From a virus, in IMG/VR virus record IMGVR_UViG_3300042373_002386, positions 1 to 35,670 of that record: a stretch of 35,670 nt of DNA. One strand, 5' to 3'. Each line of letters starts with the position of its first letter. Position 1 is the stretch's first letter. Below are positions 32,676 to 35,670 of this stretch, piece by piece. The translations under genes were made by a program, and so were the position numbers. The notes beneath the pieces were generated by a model, which ran no database searches, had not been told where the DNA came from, and saw only the letters and a program-made list of their open reading frames with translations.

Positions 32676-33500
32676 TTAAAATGGCATATCATCATCCTCT
32701 TCAAACAAATCATCAAATGCTTCTGCTTTTGATTTTTTAGCTGCTGGCTTAGCAGACAAGCTATAGTTTGTTTGAGGTTTTTCCTCTACAGTTAATAAAC
32801 CATCTGATGGAAATTCTTCCTCTTTTTCTTCTTCAGGGTTTAACCATTCTTGAAGTGCAGCTTTGATATCATCAAACGGAAGTGGTTTGTAAATTTCTTT
32901 TGGGTTTACTTGATCATCCAACCACAATTCCAATTCTTTATCATCTTCAGACAATGGTGACATTTTCATAGATGGTTGAATTGTTGTCTTGTTATAGACA
33001 GTACCTGTTGATTCAGGACCTACAGTAACCAATTTGATATCACGACCAGTCATGATGTCTGTAAAATCGCCTACTTCTTCATCAGCAGCCATTTGCAAGA
33101 ATGCCTCGTAAATTTCTTTACCAAATTCCCACAAGTGAACACCTTCAGATTCTTGTCCACGAACGATTACAGGAGCAAAGATACGAACTTTCGGATCTAA
33201 TTTCTTAGCCAAACGCCAGTTTTCTTTGTCGTTTGTACCACGAAGTTGTTTTGCAAATTCTGCAATTGGATCTTTCTCACCCCAATTCAATGGAGAAGCG
33301 ATTACTTTTTTACTACCAATACCATAGTAGAATTTCATTTCCGTAAATGGAAACTCTTTGTTGTATTTGAAAGGAACAACACGAACCGTTTGTTTACCAA
33401 CTTGGGGCTTAAAGCGCTTTGTTTGGTTGTTTGAGCCACCACCTGATGAGGGTTGTTTTTGCATCGACTCAAGTTTCTTCTTGATTGCATCTAGATTCAT
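32676..33500 (-). CDS. Single-stranded DNA-binding protein, T4 gp32-like
   Basis: A 274-residue protein with the gp32 layout: a basic N-terminus (MNLDAIKKKLESMQKQ), an OB-fold core with KQTVRVVPFKYNKEFPFTEM and FYYGIGSKKVIASPL, and a strongly acidic C-terminal tail (DDLFEEDDDMPF) that recruits partner proteins. It has no cysteine at all, so the zinc site of T4 gp32 is missing. It coats ssDNA at forks and during recombination. It is first in the SSB-UvsX-exonuclease unit after the promoter at 33529-33559. Confidence 0.88.
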   Translation of the reverse strand: MNLDAIKKKLESMQKQPSSGGGSNNQTKRFKPQVGKQTVRVVPFKYNKEFPFTEMKFYYGIGSKKVIASPLNWGEKDPIAEFAKQLRGTNDKENWRLAKKLDPKVRIFAPVIVRGQESEGVHLWEFGKEIYEAFLQMAADEEVGDFTDIMTGRDIKLVTVGPESTGTVYNKTTIQPSMKMSPLSEDDKELELWLDDQVNPKEIYKPLPFDDIKAALQEWLNPEEEKEEEFPSDGLLTVEEKPQTNYSLSAKPAAKKSKAEAFDDLFEEDDDMPF

Positions 33501-33528
33501 AAATATAACTATTTTATTGTTTACAACT

Positions 33529-33559
33529 TAAATATAATAACCTTTATTGGGTAAGCCAA
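33529..33559 (-). promoter_or_regulatory. Promoter of the SSB-UvsX-exonuclease unit
   Basis: TTG at 33557-33559, 20-nt spacer, TATATTTA at 33529-33536 on the minus strand, 28 nt upstream of the ATG. A short TTGG/CCAA hairpin (33547-33559) overlaps the TTG. Confidence 0.75.
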
Positions 33560-33560
33560 A

Positions 33561-34022
33561 CTATACTTCAACTATCTTGAAAATCTTTGTATTCAATTGT
33601 TTGATTTCATTGTGCTGGGTAAGCAAAATACAATTTCTGTAGTGCTGCCAGTTTACTGTGTAGTTTATATCAACCACTCCACCATTTAATTTTTTAATCA
33701 ACTCGTTTAGAGCATTAATGGTATAAAGTGTGTTTGATTCTTTTTTTCTATGTACTAGAATTGTGTTTTCGGGGATATCGTTTACATTACCTTGATCAAC
33801 GTTATATGTAATAACATATTCGTTGTTGCTTTTAACGTGCAATACAAACATTTTATTATACATGATGGAATAACGTCTTGTTAGTTCACCAACTAACGCC
33901 TCTAAATCCTCAATCGCGGTAAACGTACAAAACAGTCTATTGTTCATCAATAAATTTTCAAATGTAAAATCATAATCATATTGATCATACATACGACGAG
34001 GGTGGTCCAAAGTACTATACAT
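33561..34022 (-). CDS. Hypothetical protein (153 aa)
   Basis: A 153-residue protein rich in Tyr, Asn and Thr (MYSTLDHPRRMYDQYDYDFTFENLLMN...). Predicted alternation of short strands and helices (MFVLHVKSNNEYVITYNVD; TLYTINALNELIKKLNGG) suggests a compact alpha/beta fold. No motif recognised and no membrane segment. A second Met at residue 11 is possible. It is second in the unit with the family A polymerase-like gene (5-nt gap), and its ATG is directly preceded by the AAATAAAAGTT leader. A role with that polymerase is possible on position alone. Confidence 0.7.
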   Translation of the reverse strand: MYSTLDHPRRMYDQYDYDFTFENLLMNNRLFCTFTAIEDLEALVGELTRRYSIMYNKMFVLHVKSNNEYVITYNVDQGNVNDIPENTILVHRKKESNTLYTINALNELIKKLNGGVVDINYTVNWQHYRNCILLTQHNEIKQLNTKIFKIVEV

Positions 34023-34033
34023 AACTTTTATTT
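34023..34033 (-). promoter_or_regulatory. Start-codon leader element AAATAAAAGTT
   Basis: A copy of the recurrent 11-mer abutting the ATG at 34022. It overlaps the stop region of the upstream polymerase-like gene. Confidence 0.5.
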
Positions 34034-35275
34034 AATTTCGTGGTAATTTTTACCGTCTTTTGTTTTGACTTGTAAATTGTATTTATTAAATATTCCTAAT
34101 ATTTCAAGCATCACATCTGGTTCATCCTTATCATAGTCAAATAAAAATGAATCATACACATATAATACTAATTTAGTATTTTTCCCGCGCAATATCTTAA
34201 ATATTTCATATAATATATTAACGTTATTTGCTGTCTCCAAGTTTTGTAACACGTAGTTTAAAAGCTTTTGTGGATTCATGTTTTCCAGTTCTGCTCTTAC
34301 AAATTCATGTCCTGAAATAGGGCAAATAATTTTCCCCCCATATTGGAATTCATCCCATAACTTATCTGTATATGCTATAACTCGTCTGAAAAACTCCAAA
34401 TTTTGATACTCTTTCCAAACTCCTCCGTAAATCTGTTTAAACGTGATCTCTTTCGCTTTGGCGTAATCAACACCATACATCCTAGCAAACTCCCCATGAA
34501 TATCACTGCTAGCAAAACTGAAATCAAGTAAGTGAGCCAAAAGGGTAGGGTGATAAGCAGAAATATCCATTTCAACAAACTTATCATTACGTGGAATAAA
34601 ACATTTCCTTTCTCCATTTTCTTTATTTAATGCCGAAAAATTAATATTATTAAAGGTATTTGATGGCCTTGTTGTTAATGTGTTTAAATTATATTGCGTG
34701 TATACAAACTCGTCTACTTGTTGGTCAAAGTACTCCTCAAATAACAATGAGTCCACTTTAATACCCGCTCGTTCGAGTTGATTAAACACAAGTGCCGCCT
34801 TATTGTAAAAAGGGTTTGTAATGCCTTTAAAATTTACAAAGTTTTGTTCACATACCTCATAGTGTTTAACAATCGGTATAATAGTATTTAAGTTAGGTAC
34901 TTGTGGGTACCTATTATATAATTGAGTGTGAGCAGTTGTTAATTGCGGTATATACGTATGTGGGGAGGGTGTGGGTTGGTAGCAGTGCTTAATAGGAAAA
35001 TAATGTAAAAACTCTTTTCTATCCCTTACATAAATTTTTTCTATATTATTTAAAACACTTTGTACTTGCTCTATTGTAGAATTTATTGTTTCACTGTGAT
35101 TGATTGGGATAATGTATCCTTTTGTATCCCTTTTTGGTCTAAGGTAAACAGCACATACATCATTTTCAACTGGGTGTAAGTTATGTGAAGTGGGAATTAC
35201 TTCAATGTAAACATCTTCATGTTTTAAGTCTATGAGTAATTCAATATGTTTAGGATCTTCTATCAGCCAGTACAT
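34028..35275 (-). CDS. Divergent family A DNA polymerase-like protein
   Basis: A 415-residue protein. The C-terminal half reads as a diverged DNA polymerase I palm. FVEMDISAYHPTLLAHLL matches motif A (DxSxxExRxLAHL), AKEITFKQIYGG matches motif B (KxxNFxxxYG), and LVLYVYDSFLF matches motif C (HDE, here YDS). STLTTRPSN-type residues (NTLTTRPSNTFNN) precede motif A as in Pol I. The N-terminal 150 residues keep a GYIIPINHSE strand like a Pol I exonuclease domain but lack its DxE metal ligands. Proofreading should be absent, and activity may be reduced or specialised. The main replicase is the family B enzyme at 4120-6849. Confidence 0.75.
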   Translation of the reverse strand: MYWLIEDPKHIELLIDLKHEDVYIEVIPTSHNLHPVENDVCAVYLRPKRDTKGYIIPINHSETINSTIEQVQSVLNNIEKIYVRDRKEFLHYFPIKHCYQPTPSPHTYIPQLTTAHTQLYNRYPQVPNLNTIIPIVKHYEVCEQNFVNFKGITNPFYNKAALVFNQLERAGIKVDSLLFEEYFDQQVDEFVYTQYNLNTLTTRPSNTFNNINFSALNKENGERKCFIPRNDKFVEMDISAYHPTLLAHLLDFSFASSDIHGEFARMYGVDYAKAKEITFKQIYGGVWKEYQNLEFFRRVIAYTDKLWDEFQYGGKIICPISGHEFVRAELENMNPQKLLNYVLQNLETANNVNILYEIFKILRGKNTKLVLYVYDSFLFDYDKDEPDVMLEILGIFNKYNLQVKTKDGKNYHEIK

Positions 35276-35279
35276 GCTG

Positions 35280-35310
35280 TAAAGATACTAATGATCTTTT
35301 AGGATCCCAA
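35280..35310 (-). promoter_or_regulatory. Promoter of the family A polymerase-like gene
   Basis: TTG at 35308-35310, 20-nt spacer, TATCTTTA at 35280-35287 on the minus strand, 4 nt upstream of the ATG at 35275. The TTG and spacer overlap the stop of the upstream gene. The spacer contains a 4-bp GATC inverted repeat. Confidence 0.7.
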
Positions 35311-35670
35311 ATATTGTGTAAAATTTCCTTTAAAATATTGAGGAAATCCTGGCCAATTATTGAGGGAAGCTGCTCTGCTTACACTTGATGCATTAAAACT
35401 AGCAGCTTGAGAAGGATCACCTGTTATAGACCATTGTAATGTTAAAACAGAATATAAATCATAAGCCATTGTAGGGTCTTGACTTTTTGTTTTATCATAA
35501 TCAGCTTGAGAAGTTTCGTAGTATATTAGTTCGTTATTTTTTTTACAAAAATATCGCATAAAATAACCACGTTTTTTATCTTCAGTAGTTGGTAGTGTTA
35601 AAGAAAATTGTGGAATAGATCGTGTTTGAGGAGAAATAGTACTACTATAAGAATATTTTGGTTCTTGAAG
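35299..35670 (-). CDS. Probable virion protein, 5' end cut by window edge
   Basis: The frame is open without a stop to the window edge, so the Met at 35559 is probably internal. The visible 123 residues include RGYFMRYFCKKNNELIYYET, TMAYDLYSVLTLQWSITGD and a Ser/Ala-rich stretch (SQAASFNASSVSRAAS), ending QYFKGNFTQYLGS. The RYF-x-K pattern with LxWxITG reminds me of small neck or tail-completion proteins of T4-like marine phages, from memory only. The stop lies inside the next promoter. No other virion gene is adjacent in the window. Confidence 0.6.
   Translation of the reverse strand, partial: LQEPKYSYSSTISPQTRSIPQFSLTLPTTEDKKRGYFMRYFCKKNNELIYYETSQADYDKTKSQDPTMAYDLYSVLTLQWSITGDPSQAASFNASSVSRAASLNNWPGFPQYFKGNFTQYLGS

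Noticed and set aside
34375-34617. A hydrophobic 80-residue frame inside the family A polymerase-like gene
   Set aside because: Shadow frame; the hydrophobicity follows from the real frame's codons.

Overview
The window is a densely packed stretch of an AT-rich tailed-phage genome. All supported genes lie on the minus strand, so transcription runs from high to low coordinates. The replication genes are T4-like: family B polymerase, gp45-type clamp, gp32-type SSB, UvsX, gp41/DnaB-type helicase and a 5'-3' exonuclease. The host is most likely a member of Bacteroidota, probably Flavobacteriia. Five secreted proteins carry signal peptides ending in an ...SQ/AQ/GQ/TQ type junction, one has a type IX secretion (T9SS) sorting domain, one has a GEVED-like domain, start codons lack strong Shine-Dalgarno sites, and promoters fit the Bacteroidota TTG / TAnnTTTG pattern. 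Gene overlaps of 4 to 31 nt are common. No gap exceeds about 70 nt, no tRNA or CRISPR was seen, and both window ends cut through a gene.

Layout in transcription order. 35.67-33.56 kb: end of a probable virion protein, a family A polymerase-like gene and a hypothetical gene. 33.50-30.54 kb: SSB, UvsX and exonuclease. 30.51-26.47 kb: helicase, NrdB and NrdA. 26.41-20.03 kb: an unusual block of secreted or envelope proteins (T9SS-tagged cohesin/dockerin-like protein, one-TM protein, CsgG-like lipoprotein, low-complexity/beta-barrel protein, GEVED/dockerin-like protein, small exported protein, putative secreted zinc peptidase). 20.00-18.55 kb: lysis cassette (holin-like, GH19 endolysin, L,D-transpeptidase-like protein). 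18.49-16.40 kb: a coiled-coil membrane protein and a fibre-like protein. 16.35-14.18 kb: small genes, ThyX and a hotdog thioesterase. 14.17-12.04 kb: membrane/basic proteins, a lytic transglycosylase and a DpdA-like DNA transglycosylase. 12.0-7.18 kb: QueC, QueD, thioredoxin, QueE, a phosphoribosyltransferase, FolE and a MazG-like enzyme. 7.16-3.35 kb: a small protein, DNA polymerase B and the sliding clamp. 3.28-0.73 kb: GroES, GroEL and small genes, closed by a strong terminator. 701-1: a truncated unknown gene.

The genes suggest three linked programmes: T4-type replication with dNTP supply (NrdAB, ThyX, MazG); 7-deazaguanine synthesis (FolE-QueD-QueE-QueC) with insertion into DNA by DpdA, presumably against restriction; and an export or surface programme (CsgG-like, T9SS cargo, cohesin/dockerin-like modules) next to the lysis genes. 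The last is the best candidate for an undescribed system.

Two regulatory patterns stand out. Eight intergenic sites share TTG-N20-TAnnTT exactly, and two more have TAG in place of TTG. At several sites a terminator-like hairpin overlaps the promoter. A recurrent 11-mer, AAATAA(A/G)AGTT, sits at or just before start codons and may replace the Shine-Dalgarno site. Family assignments come from reading motifs; no database search was run.
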